Below are positions 39,460 through 56,585 of a stretch of 64,000 nucleotides of DNA, piece by piece. Made by a program: the position numbers and the translations under genes. The notes under the pieces were generated by a model. That model did not search any database, was not told the origin of the DNA, and saw only the letters and a list, made by a program, of their open reading frames with translations. The number at the start of each line of letters is the position of its first letter. Position 1 is the first letter of the stretch. Origin of the DNA: Eleginops maclovinus (Eukaryota; Chordata; Actinopteri; Perciformes; Eleginopidae); NCBI RefSeq assembly GCF_036324505.1, contig NC_086362.1, positions 3,131,543 through 3,195,542 of the forward strand, written 5' to 3'.

Positions 39460-39690
39460 CGACTGTGGCTGCGAAGGAGTGCGGTCATCTTTCAACCAGA
39501 AGGTTATGGGTTCGATCCCAGCCCGAGCAGTCCACATGTCAATGTATTCTTGGGCAAGATACTTAACCCCGATTTGCTCCCGATGGCGTGTGAAAGGTAG
39601 GTAGTTAGGTGAATGACATGTAGTATGTAAAGCGCTTTGAGGGGTCAAAAAGACTGGCTGAAGCACTTTATAAGTACAACTCAGTTTACC
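39460..39690 (+). mobile_element. tRNA-derived SINE
   Basis: An RNA polymerase III promoter is visible: an A box (TGGCTGCGAAGG) at about 39466-39477 and a B box (GGTTCGATCCC) at 39509-39519, about 43 bp apart. The body contains GGGCAAGATACTTAACCCC and TGTAAAGCGCTTTGAGG, motifs shared by many teleost SINEs. The 3' end lies near 39690 (TATAAGTACAACTCAGTTTA). It is not a functional tRNA gene, since the head does not fold into a full cloverleaf and the sequence continues far beyond tRNA length. Confidence 0.8.
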
Positions 39691-41185
39691 ATTCGTCAAA
39701 AATAACCATCCAACACAAAATATTTGAGGTTTATTTAACTTATTTCCCCATTTGACTGATTTGACCTCTTGCCTACACTCTAATGAAAGCAAACTCTCCA
39801 TTTGTATAAATAGAAATGTTAATAAACTCCAAAAGGTATTGCATAACTTAATGCCTGATCTAAACTCATGCTAAGAAAACTACAAGTATAGCCAGTTCCA
39901 AACGCTCAGAAATCAAATGAGTTTTATAAAGTTTTAGCTGCAACACATCATGCATCTTATTTTTCTGAGCCAAGACCAAACCGAACACCCTACATTGCCA
40001 GTGGCAGAGCTTGATGATGGATTTCCCATCAATCCACTGTTGTTTATTAGGAGCTGCCGAACAGTAGAGCAAAGTTTTGTTGCTGCAGTGCTCTTAAAAT
40101 CTGAGACTAGCTCGTAGCATTGCAATGGCTTCAGCTTGAATGTTGGATTTAGGGGTTTATCTATACTGTGTCTTGTTTTAACCACGGTAACCAGTGGTCC
40201 TTTTTTTCCAGGATTGATTAAGTGTGCTCAGCGAAGCAGAGCCGGATAATATTCCCAAAGTTAAAACCGTCTGCTTCCGGCAACAACAGCCAGAGCAAAC
40301 GCTCAGACGGTGTCTGGAGAGGCTTAGGAAGACTTTCGCTCCCGTCTAAGATCTCCGGCAGTCTGCTTCACAAGTTGATGCCTTCTGCTTTGTGATGCGT
40401 GAACACAAAAGGGACTTCCTCTTGCAACTGTCTGATCGGGCGTATATGACATGAATTACAAACTCCAAAAATGTGTGTTTTATTTCTCTTTGGAGGCGAT
40501 TTCACTCATCAATTATTCATGGGAGGCTCAGAGTCTGGAAATATTAATCTGCCGCTAAAACAAGGGATTGTGTTTGTTGTGTTGCACATTAATATTTGAA
40601 CATTTGTAAAGTGTACCGACATGGCAGAAGCATAATAAGAGCAAATGATTTATGCAATTCTGAGTCGATCTGAGTTTATAGAGGAATTAGATTTGGGAAC
40701 ACATTCTTTTTTTGCCGGCTACACTAATCCAAATTAAATGAATACTCTGAATTCATCTTAATGATCCATTTCCACCTCAGTAGCTGATGTGTGCATTGAC
40801 TGTATATGTATGCAGAGAAGAGAAGGAAAACAAATTACAAGAACAACAAAAAGACAAATCCTTGCAGTTACTTTTTCAACTGCAAATCAAAGTGTCATCT
40901 AACTCACTATTTGGGAATTACAAAAACACTCAGGGGCCATCAGGGAAAGAGAGAGAATGGGACAGATGGTGGGAGAAGAGATAATGACAGTGAGACGATG
41001 CCAAGGACAATAAATCAAACAAATAGACGACGTAACAGAAAACAAAAAGGGAATTGAAACAGAAGGATTAAACTAAACGTCGACCAAGGTCTTCTCAACG
41101 TCGCATCTCTCTCTCAGCGAAGGGATCATCCAATCCCAACGAAGACCTCATTACAGAGAAGCCTCTGATCCACGCAGCATCATGA
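39691..41185. other. non-coding stretch, no gene seen
   Basis: Short chance frames only. Confidence 0.45.
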
Positions 41186-41556
41186 AAAGTTAGAATTGTA
41201 TCTAAAAAGTTCACATTGTGAAAAGAAGTTAGATTTATGAAAATAATCTGAGATTTTTAAAAGTCGAAATTTAGAAAAAAAAATCTGAAATTTGAAAAAA
41301 AATCCGTATTTTAGGAAAAAGTCGGAAAATTCCCAAAAAGTTAAAATTTTGAGTTTTGAGGATTAGGGCCACATGATGAAGGAGTTAGAGTAATAATTAG
41401 AAAATAGTGGGACATTTTTAAAAGTCAACATTTGGAAAAAAGGGTCAAATTTTTTGGGGAAAAAATCGTACGTTTTTAAAAGAAGACATTTAGAAAGAAA
41501 TTCTGCAATTTGAAAAAAAGTCAGATCTTTTAGGAGAAAAAGTGATAATTTTACTG
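41186..41556. repeat. purine-rich degenerate minisatellite, copy 2
   Basis: Same family as 19082-19445: TGGGACATTTTTAAAAGTC, CGAAATTTAGAAA, GAAAAAAAGTCAGAT and GATTAGGGCCACATGATGA (near 41363) recur with variable spacing. Confidence 0.7.
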
Positions 41557-44500
41557 AAGGAAAACGCTCCTGAGTGTTAGTTAATTAAACTCTATTGTAC
41601 AGTTGCCTAATTGGTACCTAGAGGCTAATATCGGTAGCTTCAACTTGGAAAGATCAAGTGCGTCAATAGCCGTTAAGAGTCCAGCGAGGGTCTAATGGTC
41701 ACTTTACTTTAACACACTGGACTGAACTGTGGAAGTTAAGTGACTCCACAGACTGTAATGGAAAAGCTTATTTATTCTGCAGTAACTTTTCCAAAGCTTA
41801 ATCCCACCAAGCCTGTCCGATTTCTGTGATACACTTAGACCACCCTGAACTTGGGGAGAGGGTTGCATGGATATATATGAGGTCAGAAAAAGATATATGA
41901 AGATATAAACTCCAACATTTGGCTGTGTTTTCGTGGCTGTCTGTGCACATTGACAGTTTCTCTATAGCCAATCGTTGCAGGGGTGAAGCGAATATTCTCT
42001 TGGTTCAACCCCGAAGATGTGATTTGATGTTCGGGCGTAGCAGAATAAAGATGTATTAATGCTAAAATTGGCAAATACTCACCTTCACACCTCATTCTGT
42101 TCGCTCTGTGATTGATTTTTCTCTCCCTCAACTTTATCCAAATGCTTTTCTTTGGATCCCTCCTCAGCCTCTTTGTTTCTGAACCTCAGTCCCTTTAGTC
42201 TCCCTCTGTCTCACCCTTCCTTCCCTTTTTGTCACCAGTCCATAAATCCTAACCTGCTGCCTGCGAGGGAAATAAGAGCCCTTTCTTTTCATCCAGTCAG
42301 TCTGGGACTGTCTACCTGAGTTCGCCTGTAGGCATAGATAACTCAGGAGGAGAAAATAAATTGGTCGGCTCTTGTCACATTGTTATTCACCCTCGATTGT
42401 CTTCCTCTAACAAACTAATCCATCCGATCCTATCTGTTGCAACCAGTTTACCCCGTCCTACTGCTGACTATGGATTGCTGCATTACGCTAGATAACAACA
42501 ACAGAGTTCAAACGCACTTATTGAACTTCCATCAATGCAAACCATATTAAAACCTGCAGCGAGCTTTGATTTCTGGACCTTTTGTTTGAAATCCATCAAA
42601 AATAGTTCACGTACCAGATAGGAATGAGTCCGATTTGGCGGTATTGATGAAAGCTTTCAGTCATTTCCTTTTAGAAATGCACCGTGTGGTTCAATTTATC
42701 TAAACGCCAGCAGGGGGTCTTCACTTTGAGTGGACAGATAACTGCATGGAATCTCTCCTTATGCCTCGCCTGATATTTTTTGCAGGAAAAACTAAATGCA
42801 AAATATTTGTCAAAAGAATTCAACTCTTCAGACTTCTTTTAATTGTATTTCATTTATTTTGCGGGTAAACGTGTGTGCAGTTTGTTTTACTGGAAAGACT
42901 AGAAAGGTAATCCAGATATCTGTCTCAAAAGTAAGTGTATAAAAGTTGTATTTATTTAAATGTATTATTAAAGTCACTCTTTTTCATCACTATTATTACC
43001 TTCTAACATTTGAACATTGATTTCTTTCTGTAACCTTTTCTCTATTTGTTAAGTTGGCATTTATTGTGTGTTTTCTTTTGCTCTTCTGGTTCTTTTGAAA
43101 ATATGAAGGCCATTAAATATTTGTCCAAAAACGACTTCTTATCTTTGGCTTTTAATGCCATGTTTGTGCTGCACCATTTCTTAATGCTTAATGCTAATGC
43201 AGCTGATTGGGCTGGACCAATTACCAACCTATTTAACAAAGTGCAGAGGATGAGCATGCATCGGACATCAGAAAGGGGTCAGATGATAAGGTATTGATGT
43301 TCAAATGCACGTAGATTTTCTAAGTGAAGCTAAATCTATGCTCCAACTAACATTAGTTGGACGTTCATTGATCAGGGACAAATGCATTAAACATGATTTC
43401 ATATGAAACACAAAACAGATGTCATGCATACAAGTTTATAGCCGAAGCTCATTTGCAACCCCTGTCCCTGGTTAGGCTTTTGCTATTAAAGCAGAGTTCA
43501 TGAGCAAAGTTAGAAACAGTACGGAAACATGAACAAACAAAACGTATAGACAGAGACAGAATCGAACTGAAAACAAGACTACAGCCTCTCTAGTGTCCTG
43601 TAAGGCTGCACAGCTTGTCAGTGGCGGGGAGTTAAAGTCACATCATCAGCTTTCTGTATCCCAGTCCCAGTGCAGAGTTCCCACAATGACCCTGGGCGCA
43701 ATTTGTCGGCCTTCGCCACTCTGACGCACACACACTCGAGTCGTTTGTGATGGCGCTGACTTTAGATCCATCCATCTTCCTGTCGGTGTTGTCTAGACAC
43801 TTTTTGCCTTGTGATGTGTGCAGAATTGTGGTTTCCTTTTTTGCCACACACACATATGGCAGGTGTAGACAGCCAGGTGACCGGTGTAATTGTTCTATCT
43901 GTCACATCCAAGAAATGCCAGACTGATATCAACACACACACATTCAGTACACACTCATCAGGGGAAAGGTCTTATCTTGTCAGATCCACCCTGTCAAGCA
44001 AGGCCACGGGTTCATTTGGGGTTTCTGTGCGAGTGTGTGTGTGTGTGTGTTTACGTCCACATAAACCCAATTTTTCTGTCTCTCACTCTGTCCATCTTTG
44101 TGTATTTATTTTGTGTGTATGTGTGTGTCCAGCCAGTGTGTGTGAACAAGAGCCTGCTGCTGCCTGCCAATTTGAAGGTGGTGCATGTATGTCTGGGGAC
44201 ACATTCAAAGCTACACAGCCATATAGGGACACACACTTCTACACACACTCACATTCAGCCAGAGACAACAACAGTACAGTTGGACGGACTTCCAGATGAG
44301 GTGCATTCTGGGTGGTCTGTGTGTTTTCCAGCATTACTCATCTGTTGATAGTACCGCTGAATTCATCCCGAGGAGGATTCGAGCTTCAATATTTCTGGTA
44401 GAACACGTTGTTTTGCAAAGATTCAACGATGTCACTGTGACTCGACCAACTTGTGTCTCATCGCTTAACTCTTGGAAAGGCTTTCTTTGGCCATCATAAC

Positions 44501-45164
44501 CCACGCAAACTACAAGAGCAAACAGGAAGCTCCTTTATCGTTTCCGTCTTGATACCATTTGACTCTTTTTACGGCAGGTTTATGAAAACATATGATAGAC
44601 ACGTTTCGCTCCACTGATTCCTCAAAGCCTGGTAATCCCTTTTACATTTGTTGTTTCCCCTCATGCAAAAAAATACAGATGGTAGCGTTAACTCAGCCTT
44701 CCCTTTTCCAGCTTAAAAGTCAAGTAGCAGCTTCTCTCTGTATAAAAAGCCTGGCAGCCGTCACTGTTTGGCAATCATATCTTCGCAGCCACAGCTGAGA
44801 AACGTTGTGTTTTTCCACAGATATTCCTCTGACTTCTTTCCCTTTCCCGTCACCCACACCTTCTTTCCTCTGCGTCTGAATCGTGTGTGTTTATCCATCT
44901 GGTGAGGTGAGAAACACACACTCACTCTGCCGCTGATAAGGCCCGGTCAAATCCACTCCATCGCTCTAATCTGAGAGATTTAGGAACGTGTTTGCTCTGC
45001 TCTCTCGCCGGAGGAAGTGAAATGCACACAAACACCCACATGTTGAGGTTGTTGTTGCACACTTGCTCACAGAAGAATGACGTCGCCGCTGTGTGCCGCC
45101 AAAGACCTGCATCTTGGTCGGCGTCCAACACAGTCTGTCTTTCTCCCACTCAGATAAACACACG
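41557..45164. other. non-coding stretch, no gene seen
   Basis: It contains short GT/CA patches (about 44031-44051 and 44112-44129) and overlapping chance frames at 43811-44348. No gene recognised. Confidence 0.45.
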
Positions 45165-46215
45165 GGGGTTTGATTTGATCATGAAGTCGGGTAGAGTTTG
45201 GATTTTTGCCTGACTAGTGACTGGACAGATTTGGGTATGGTTAACCCTTAGCACTTATTTGCATGGTTTTAATTCAGATGTCAAAGCGGTCCACACGAGG
45301 AAGCCGTCCGTCCCTCTTCCCGCTTCTTTTAATTACATGCCTTTTGACTGAGTCCCTTAGGATGGGTCCTCGTCACCACGTAGATCTATAGGTCCCGCTC
45401 TTCTGTGGTCTGGTCCGCTCTTGCCTTTTTTATTGAGTTTTATTTTTTAACAGGGCTTTCAGAAACGTTTGATGTATTACCTTTGAGTTTTGAGAAGGTT
45501 TTTAACCACCAGGTTATCTCCTCCTAACCCTGACCCTACAATCCAGTCGGTACAGCAAGCATACGTCTGCAAATGACAAAAACAAGCAGGGTTTTTGTTT
45601 GATCATGAAGTTGGGTACAGTTTGGATTTTGGCCTGACTAATGACTGGACAGATTTGGATATGGTAAACCCTAACTCTGACCCTAACCCTAGAATCTAAT
45701 CAATTGTCTTCAATGTTGAACACTTCTCCTATGACCATTTGGAAACGGTTTAGCAATCATAACATCTGCAAATTAGAGAAACTCACAGGGTTTTGTTTGA
45801 CCATGAAGCCGGGTATAGTGTTGATTTGGGCCTGACTAATGACTGGACAGATTCAGTTACAGTTAACCCCAACCCTAGTCTCAAATGAATTGTGTTCGAT
45901 TTTGAGCAATTTTGCTATGACCATTTGGAAACGGTACCTCAGACATAACATCAACAAATTAGATCAAACACACGGGGGATTGTTTGATCATGAAGCCGGG
46001 TATAGTTTGGATTTTGGCCTGAGAAATGACTGGACTTATTTAGTTACGGTTAACCCAAACCCTAACCCTAGAATCTAATCAATTGTCTTTGATTTTGAAC
46101 ATTATATATATTACTATATAAAAACAGCTCGCACACATCACATCTGCAAATTAAATAAACAAGCAGGGTTTTGTTTGATCATGAAGCCGGGGATAGTTTC
46201 GATTTGTCATATTGA
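45165..46215. repeat. tandem satellite, about 190-bp unit, with telomere-like motif
   Basis: Five starts of the unit are marked by GA(T/C)CATGAAG at 45177, 45601, 45799, 45986 and 46178, giving spacings of 424, 198, 187 and 192 bp. Each unit carries GGCCTGACTAATGACTGGAC (with variants), GGTTAACC, then AACCCTAACCCTAGAATC-like sequence and CCATTTGGAAACGGT. The first unit is interrupted: its front half (45165-45250) and rear half (about 45520-45595) are separated by roughly 265 bp of unrelated sequence. CCCTAA pairs resemble the vertebrate telomere repeat. No coding potential. Confidence 0.88.
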
Positions 46216-47158
46216 GTATCTCTTTTTTCTCCCACCTGTCCTCCTTTGATCTCCTCAGATATTTGCCACAGCGGGAGAATGCTTTGATACCAGCAGGTAT
46301 TTTTATGATAAAAGTGAACGCTGTGGTAATAAATTACTTCACATTAGTGTCTCGGACAGACCAGCCTCACTTCAAAGTCCTCTTCTTGATTTCCTTTACA
46401 TCAGTTTCCCCCACAGTGTTTTCATCAAACAGCCACAGCGGACGAAACTGTTCTTGCTTTTTTTATTTCGTGAACCTGCACCCATTGCCTTCTCTCTCTT
46501 CTGTAACATAAGCACAAGGACATCTTCAGCACAGCAGGATCCTTCCTACAGTGTGCACCCACCCACGCTAAGTCAACTTTTCTTTGGCAGAAGGACACTT
46601 TGATAGGTATTGATGCTTCTACAGAGCAAACAGCAGGCATTAGCAGCATTTGACTTGATAAGCAGCAGCGACATGCATTTAAACATCCTCTTATCGTGCA
46701 CGCTCATTCCCACATTTGTTATACTTTCGCACTCTGGTTTATGTCGGAGGATTATCTGTTGTTTGTCCCCACGTTCCTGCACCGCCCACCTTCACACTGT
46801 AGAGGCAGCCATTTTTACACGAGGTAATTGGATCTTTTTCATTTGCCTGCAGCACAAACAAATCTCTCAGTCTGTGGATGAATCAATGCCGAGCTGCAGG
46901 GCAGCACCTGAATACCCGATGGAGAGGTCAGTGATTTGTTGAAGGGTGCTTCAGTAACTCCTGAGCATCGCACAGACTGAATGACAGTTCACTTAAAAAG
47001 AGAAGTAATAAAGCCACCGTGACAAGCCGGTTGCTCAGACTTGGTTCTGTGCCATATAGATAAAGACAAATGCGGTTAGTCTTTCTCTGATATGACCACC
47101 TCCCCACCTCTGTGATCGACTTACTGTCAGTCACACTCCAGGTTATCGTCTGTGTTAA
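46216..47158. other. non-coding stretch, no gene seen
   Basis: Short chance frames only. Confidence 0.45.
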
Positions 47159-47222
47159 CTTCACACAAGGAGCCAAGGCTATCTGTCCTCAGTCTTTATG
47201 CTAAGCTAAGCTAAATGCTAGC
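47159..47222. repeat. fragment of a widespread teleost repeat
   Basis: GGAGCCAAGGCTATCTGTCC is followed by CAGTCTTTATGCTAAGCTAA and GCTAAATGCTAG. This matches a phrase I recall from many fish genomic repeats; no terminus or coding sequence accompanies it. Class uncertain. Confidence 0.5.
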
Positions 47223-48562
47223 CCCACAGATATGAAACAAAGAACTCATTAGCATTAGCAACTCATAAGTCAGTAAACACTGTGTGCTCTCAAGCAGACC
47301 ACACAAGAGCATCATCGCTTCCCACGCCAAATATATAGCATTTAATCTCTATATACTTACAGCTGGTTTGCTACCCGTCAAGATGGTTTGTCTGGTGTTG
47401 CTCGATGCTTTTTTGCCCACTTCCTTCTAAGCTTAACCTGCTTACATCTGCTTAACATTAAAGAGTGAGCGTATACTCACCATGTGGTCAAAGACAACCA
47501 ACTCTTCTAAGGAAATAAAAGGGGCTGAGTAAATACCAACCTGGGGCTTTAAATGGAAAGAAATTGAGGGATAAAGACAGTGAAGTGAGTGATAACCTTT
47601 GGGTTAGACTGAGGAGGAATGGCTGGAGTGATTGGATGAAAGGAAAGCAGCTAATTGAAATGAAGAATGAGTGGACGTGAGGGATGGACAGTTTGTAGAC
47701 TATCGACGGACGGAGAGAAATGGAAAGTGGAAACTGTAAGATGATTAAAAGAGGCAGGCCGTTGTCCAAGGGTTTCACCCTATATTATGTCACTATGCCA
47801 CTAAGATGAATACCGTTTGGTTATTGTCCTCTGCTCAAAGCAACTCTAATCCTGCTCGTGATCGAAAAACAAAACGATAGCGTGGCGGTGGAGGGAGGAG
47901 GGACAGAGTGAGGGATGGAGACGACACAAAGCCCATGAATGAAGTGAGTAACGACAGCCGGGCCGAGAGGCGACTGATCGAGGAGGCACTCGGGCAAATG
48001 AGAGGTGAGGAGGGAATGAAAACGAAGCGACGATTCAACGACGAGTGAATTAGAAAAAAGGAGGGGTTGAACGCCTCGAGTGCGAAGGTATGGGCGAGTG
48101 GAGAGATGAATTGATCGACGGTGACGTAGAGAAATGGCGATGACGATTAATGGACGATAGGCTGTTGCTCGATAGTTGGCGGGTGCAATAAATAGCATTA
48201 CAGGTAAGAAGAAAGGCATTTTGGGAGGAAACTGAACGACTTTTGAAGAAAATTACCTTTCTAAAATGTATGGATCACAAAATATGTCCCGACTGGCAAA
48301 TTATTGGCATCATTCAATCAATCGATAACATTTTAAAGCCCATTATCACAAATTATACATGTGTTAGAGGACTTACCACATCCTCTGTCTTTAGACCCTT
48401 GCACTGTCGACGGAAAACTCCCAGAGAAACTTCACTTTGGCAGGAAAAATGGGAGAAAACCTTGTGGAGAGCAGAGATGCAATAGATGTAATACAGATAA
48501 AAAAGCAATGAATTTGGGACGTTGTTCTATGGAGAATCAGGCTGGATCTTCCCCTCGTTTAA
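47223..48562. other. non-coding stretch, no gene seen
   Basis: Minus-strand frames at 47488-47778 and 47821-48219 are low in complexity and show no domain. Confidence 0.45.
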
Positions 48563-48578
48563 CCCCCCCCCCCCCCCC
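48563..48578. repeat. poly-C run (16 C)
   Basis: Uninterrupted run of C, followed by GGCGCG. Its length is error-prone. Confidence 0.9.
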
Positions 48579-50899
48579 GGCGCGTCTCCCTGCTCTTCTA
48601 ACCGAGTATTAAAATAAACTGTTCAGCAGCTGCTGAGACGCCTTTTGATCCTCTCTACGCATCTCTCAGGATTACATGTTCCAGCTCTCTGTAGTCTAAA
48701 CGTGAAACCTGCTCGCTGTCTAATAAAAGATGTTCCCCCGCTCTTCACGGGAGGCGACACTCGCCCCCCGCCGAGACGTGAAGGTGTCTTCCTTCTGCGA
48801 TCCGTCCTGCGTAAACAAAATGCAAATGAGCAGCTCAGACCCACTTCACCTGACTGCTCCTTAATTACTTCTTCTCCACCAAAAAGGTGTCATTCATGTT
48901 TGGATAAAATCCGGAAAAGCGGTGATTACTGCGGCATAAAGACACGGAGGACGACTTCATGATGTTTATGTGTACATCAATACTCGCTCCACGGGGAGGA
49001 GTAGGCTTCAAACCTTCAAATGTCGATTGCAAGGGAGAAGATTTATTGGATTTCTGTTTTATAGCCTTTAAGATACTGATGAAAGGTGCACATTATATGC
49101 TTCCATGCATCACCATGGTGGCCCTGTTGAACCTAGTGCACATATACAGTCGGTTCATGACGGCAGGGAGAGCAGTTTTCTTTCGTACACCGTGGGCTGC
49201 GTCAGACACAGTGACTGGAAGTGTTACGCTGCCATGAAGTCAGTTAATTACCACACTTTCTAACCTTTATTTCTGACCTTTTCCTTATGTTGTCCTTATG
49301 CAAGCTTGGGGTAATGGCGCTGGCAAACAAATTTAGGTTAAGGTATAATTAAACAACGAGTTGGTGGCCTTGGGTTCAAGACAACTTCGCTTTTTTTATT
49401 AGTTTGGATGCAAATTCTCCTCTAACCTTTATTAGTTTAATGAATTCAATGCCCTCACACTCAAACCAACCACCTACTGTATACTTGTCTCATCGCTACA
49501 GAAATGTGACGATAGAGCAGAATTCCTGGGGAAACTGGGAAGTCTATAGTTGTGGAAAAACGTAAAATGATTCGTAGGCCAACGTCGGTGTCAAACCTGC
49601 TGAGTCTTATGCATATGTTGTAGTGTCTCTTGGGTGCAGTTGGCACATTTCCTCCATGAAGAGTACCTGCACAGATGCTTGGATTGTGTCTGATCTCGCA
49701 AGGTACTCGTTCATGCATCTGGCCCTCCCGGTTGCCGTGTCGCGATGATTGATTGCAAACATCGAGATGAGCGACTCCGACAGTCAGCTGGCGGAAACTC
49801 GTCCAGCTGTGAAGTATTAAAAACTGGTTGGAGGCGTCTGTCCCCTGCAGACTGTCAGCAGCTGCTGTCACACACTGATGTAAATGAGTGTGAGACGGTG
49901 ATTCATATTGTGCTGTTAATATGTTGCATTCATCCTCTAAAAGTAGCTAAAAACGGTTTAGTTTTTTTGTTAAATCTCCTGTTTCACGCAACATCCATCA
50001 AAAATATTCCTTTGTTTTTGTCGCCAGCTGAAAGAAAGGAAGATTAATGGAGAATAGGATGGGTCAGGGGGTAAATAGTGAGGAGGAAGACTCTCAAAGA
50101 AGCACTAAATGATGGACAGTGGAGCAGAGCACGGAGCGTGAACTGAATGCACATGAGAGGGGAAAAAAATGACAGAAGGGCCAGGTGGGAGGAAAAAGAA
50201 GAGAGACAAGAGGAGGGATTTGAGTGGAAATCTCAGGGGAAGCCGCTCGGGGAAATTGAAGAGGAAAGGGTTGAAGAGCAAGAGGTAGTGAATGGTGTCC
50301 AGTTGTCCTACTGTAAAGGAGTTTCTGTTGTGGAAATTGGGACGAAACACAAATCAAAAGGAAGGATTTAAAAGCAAGAGACAGAAAACATGGTAGCAGC
50401 TGCTGAAAGCAAGAGACCTCGAGGAAGACCGTGGTAATAAAAGAAATCATTACTGTTTTAGCATCCTCTGACTTATCATTCATGTGTGTTGAGCTCTCCA
50501 GTTAGAGGATCACTGGAGAAGAGCAAGGTCGACCTCTGACCCTGACGTGTCGCCGCAGAGCCGGCTGCAGCCTCTCAGAGCGGCCGGGCGTGAAGTCATC
50601 CGGAGTGTGTGTTTTTTTGCAGATGACAGCCTTTTCTCCGTCTCTCTCTTCCTGTGTTTATATATCCGTCTCTCTCCGCCCGTGTAATGTGCTGTGGCGG
50701 ATTGTGCTGGTGGCAGGCGATGAGGAGAGTGTGACACTGAGCTTCTTCCTGGTCTTTAGACCCTGCAGGGTTTCATGTTTCTGTCTTTTTGTGGTCAATA
50801 TACATTAAGCTTGATGATTGATGCTTCAGAGTGAATATAAGCGACATTTGAAGGGTGTTTGACGGTTCATCCTGACTGAAACAAATCCAATGCATATCA
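48579..50899. other. non-coding stretch, no gene seen
   Basis: No supported gene. Short frames only. Confidence 0.45.
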
Positions 50900-51016
50900 T
50901 TTAGAGAGCACCTATTATGCTTTTAGCTGTATTCCCTTTCCTGTAGTGTGTGTTATAGGTTTGAGTGCATGTAAATGGTCGGCAGAGGCTCATCAGTCCT
51001 CCTCAATAATCCCGTT
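50900..51016. mobile_element. MITE-like repeat, copy C (left part)
   Basis: It starts TTAGAGAGCACCTATTATGC and shares CCCTTTCCTGTAGTGT and AGTGCATGTAAATGGTC with the copy at 56200-56585. Only about 115 bp of the left end remain. Confidence 0.6.
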
Positions 51017-51107
51017 CTCCATTGTTATGATCACTTAAAAAGGTCTTTCTGATCCGATCTGCACGCGCCAGTAAGACCTGCATACATGCACGGGTGAACA
51101 TAAAGGT

Positions 51108-51231
<124 letters not shown>

Positions 51232-51341
51232 AGCAGGTTTCCCAGAGGTATTTTTAGTCATGCAAAGCTGCTCTGTTTGTTGAGCCCTGCAATCACGCAA
51301 TGCTCTGTATACAGATGTTTGTACTTGAGTAATGCACAGCT

Positions 51342-51343
<2 letters not shown>

Positions 51344-51379
<36 letters not shown>
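51344..51379. repeat. (GT)n microsatellite, 36 bp
   Basis: Pure GT run, opposite in orientation to the AC tract 115 bp upstream. Confidence 0.95.
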
Positions 51380-53862
<2,483 letters not shown>

Positions 53863-54011
53863 CAGATATGTTTGATATTCTTCACGGCTAACCGGATCAA
53901 TAAGTGATTCTCGAAACATGCACACGACACACTCTCGACGGCAGGTGCAACAAAAGGGAAGTCGAGTGTTTGATCTTTTACCGCAACAACACGGAGGATT
54001 TCTTCCAGCTA

Positions 54012-54102
<91 letters not shown>
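54012..54102. repeat. (CA)n microsatellite, 91 bp
   Basis: Uninterrupted CA run, complementary to the GT tracts on either side. Confidence 0.97.
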
Positions 54103-54103
<1 letters not shown>

Positions 54104-54427
54104 CATCCTCCCACTCTCACACACCCTCATGCAGCTCTTAGCAGTCAGGGTGTTAAATTGGGTTGTCGTTCAGACCCGTGAGGCACGCTGGGTTCTCGCA
54201 CCCTTTTCAGTGTGTCTCTTTTCGCTTTCGCACCGAGTAGTGACACCAGTTTGGCTAAATAGACTCCTTCAGAAGCTGGAGAACGTGTCAAAGGACATCT
54301 TGAACATTTCCAGACCTGCGTACTCGGATCAGAGGAGTGAGAAACAGCAAATCTGAGAAGCAGCGTAAAAATACTTCAGAGGTTCCTGGAGCTCAAGGCA
54401 GACGTCTTTCAAGTTTTATACTTATCG

Positions 54428-55344
<917 letters not shown>

Positions 55345-55382
<38 letters not shown>
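55345..55382. repeat. (AC)n microsatellite, 38 bp
   Basis: Pure AC run. Confidence 0.95.
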
Positions 55383-55385
<3 letters not shown>

Positions 55386-56199
55386 CACTTACCTGCATGT
55401 GTGTGCCATACCATCACACCTTCAGGCTGCTTTTGTTCTTCCATTCTGTTTAATGCGCCTCCGTCTCTACAGCAAACAACTTGTTTATTCATATATTCAA
55501 AACTGCTTTCATCCGATAATGTTCCCCCAAAGGCCTGATTGTGCCGGTCTGTTAGCAAAGCCTTTCTTCTCCGTACACTGACTGCACGTATAGTACACAC
55601 ACTCGGGGAATGTACGACGAATACACTAAACGATACTCATCTGCGTATCCTCCAGCGTGTCAAATCTAATTAAGAAATTGTTAGTGAGCCCCGAGGTAAC
55701 CCAGAAGCCTATAAATGCACCATAGCTGTGTATTTCTAAACTAGAAGTGGGAATAAAAGGATTAAATTAGGTCAATTTAAACAATTTGTTGGATTAAAAG
55801 AGAGCTTTGTCAGCTCTGCTTCTTAAGACTGAGCCACGTTTGTTTTTATTTGATCAAAAGGCCGTGGTAATGATCTATAGATACAAATGAGGATTCATAT
55901 GCAGCGTTGAGGACAGAAGGACACTGTTTTATTTCACTGCTGCTGCATAATTACAGTCTAGCAGCGGCAGCACCACCCACAGTGCTGCTCCCTCAGCGCC
56001 GCTGGATTCATCATCCACCTCCGCTACAGGTTAGAGAGACGATACCCAAAACCTGTAGTCAAAGATTCACACGTCTGACTGATGGATGTGAATTCAATTC
56101 GCACAGAAACTAGACGGGGGGGGAAAGAGAGCTTCAATTTACCTCAGCTCACGGGAATATTCCATCCTGTGTTGATGCTTTCAAAAAAGTAAGTATCTG
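55383..56199. other. non-coding stretch, no gene seen
   Basis: Short chance frames only. Confidence 0.45.
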
Positions 56200-56585
56200 A
56201 CAAATAGGTTTTTTTTTAACTTCTCCCTTTCCTGTAGTGTTTATATTGGTTTTAGTGCATGTAAATGGTCTACAGAGGCTACAATCCCAAACTTCCTCCC
56301 ACCAACTCCACGAATCACCTCCATTGGAATCCTTTGTTTACTTCCAACATCATTATTTAACACTATCTATTGGCCAGCGCTCCAATACATTGTACGTGAC
56401 AGGCTAAGGGGGCGGGACATCTCTAAGCAGTTGACCAATCACCACAGAGGCCGGCCAGATAACCAATCAGAGCAGACTGGGCTCTGGTTTCAGACAGAGG
56501 GTGAAAAGAGGTGCTGCAGAACAGGCAGAATGAGAAAAATAAAGAGCTTTTTGAACATTAAAGTGACAAATATGAACCTCTTTAA
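56200..56585. mobile_element. MITE-like repeat, copy B (nearly full length)
   Basis: The longest of three related copies. Its left part matches 50900-51016 (CCCTTTCCTGTAGTGT, TGCATGTAAATGGTC, ACAGAGGCT) and its right part matches 37198-37429. It ends ACCTCTTTAA, a decayed form of the GGCCCCTTTAA end of copy A. No ORF of note. Probably a non-autonomous DNA transposon with TTAA target preference. Confidence 0.65.

Noticed and set aside
39460..39540. tRNA gene
   Set aside because: A and B boxes are present, but the sequence does not give a full cloverleaf and continues into a typical SINE body.
45165..46215. CRISPR array or true telomere
   Set aside because: Units of about 190 bp without short identical repeats and spacers are not CRISPR, and the telomere-like motif occurs only as pairs within a longer unit.
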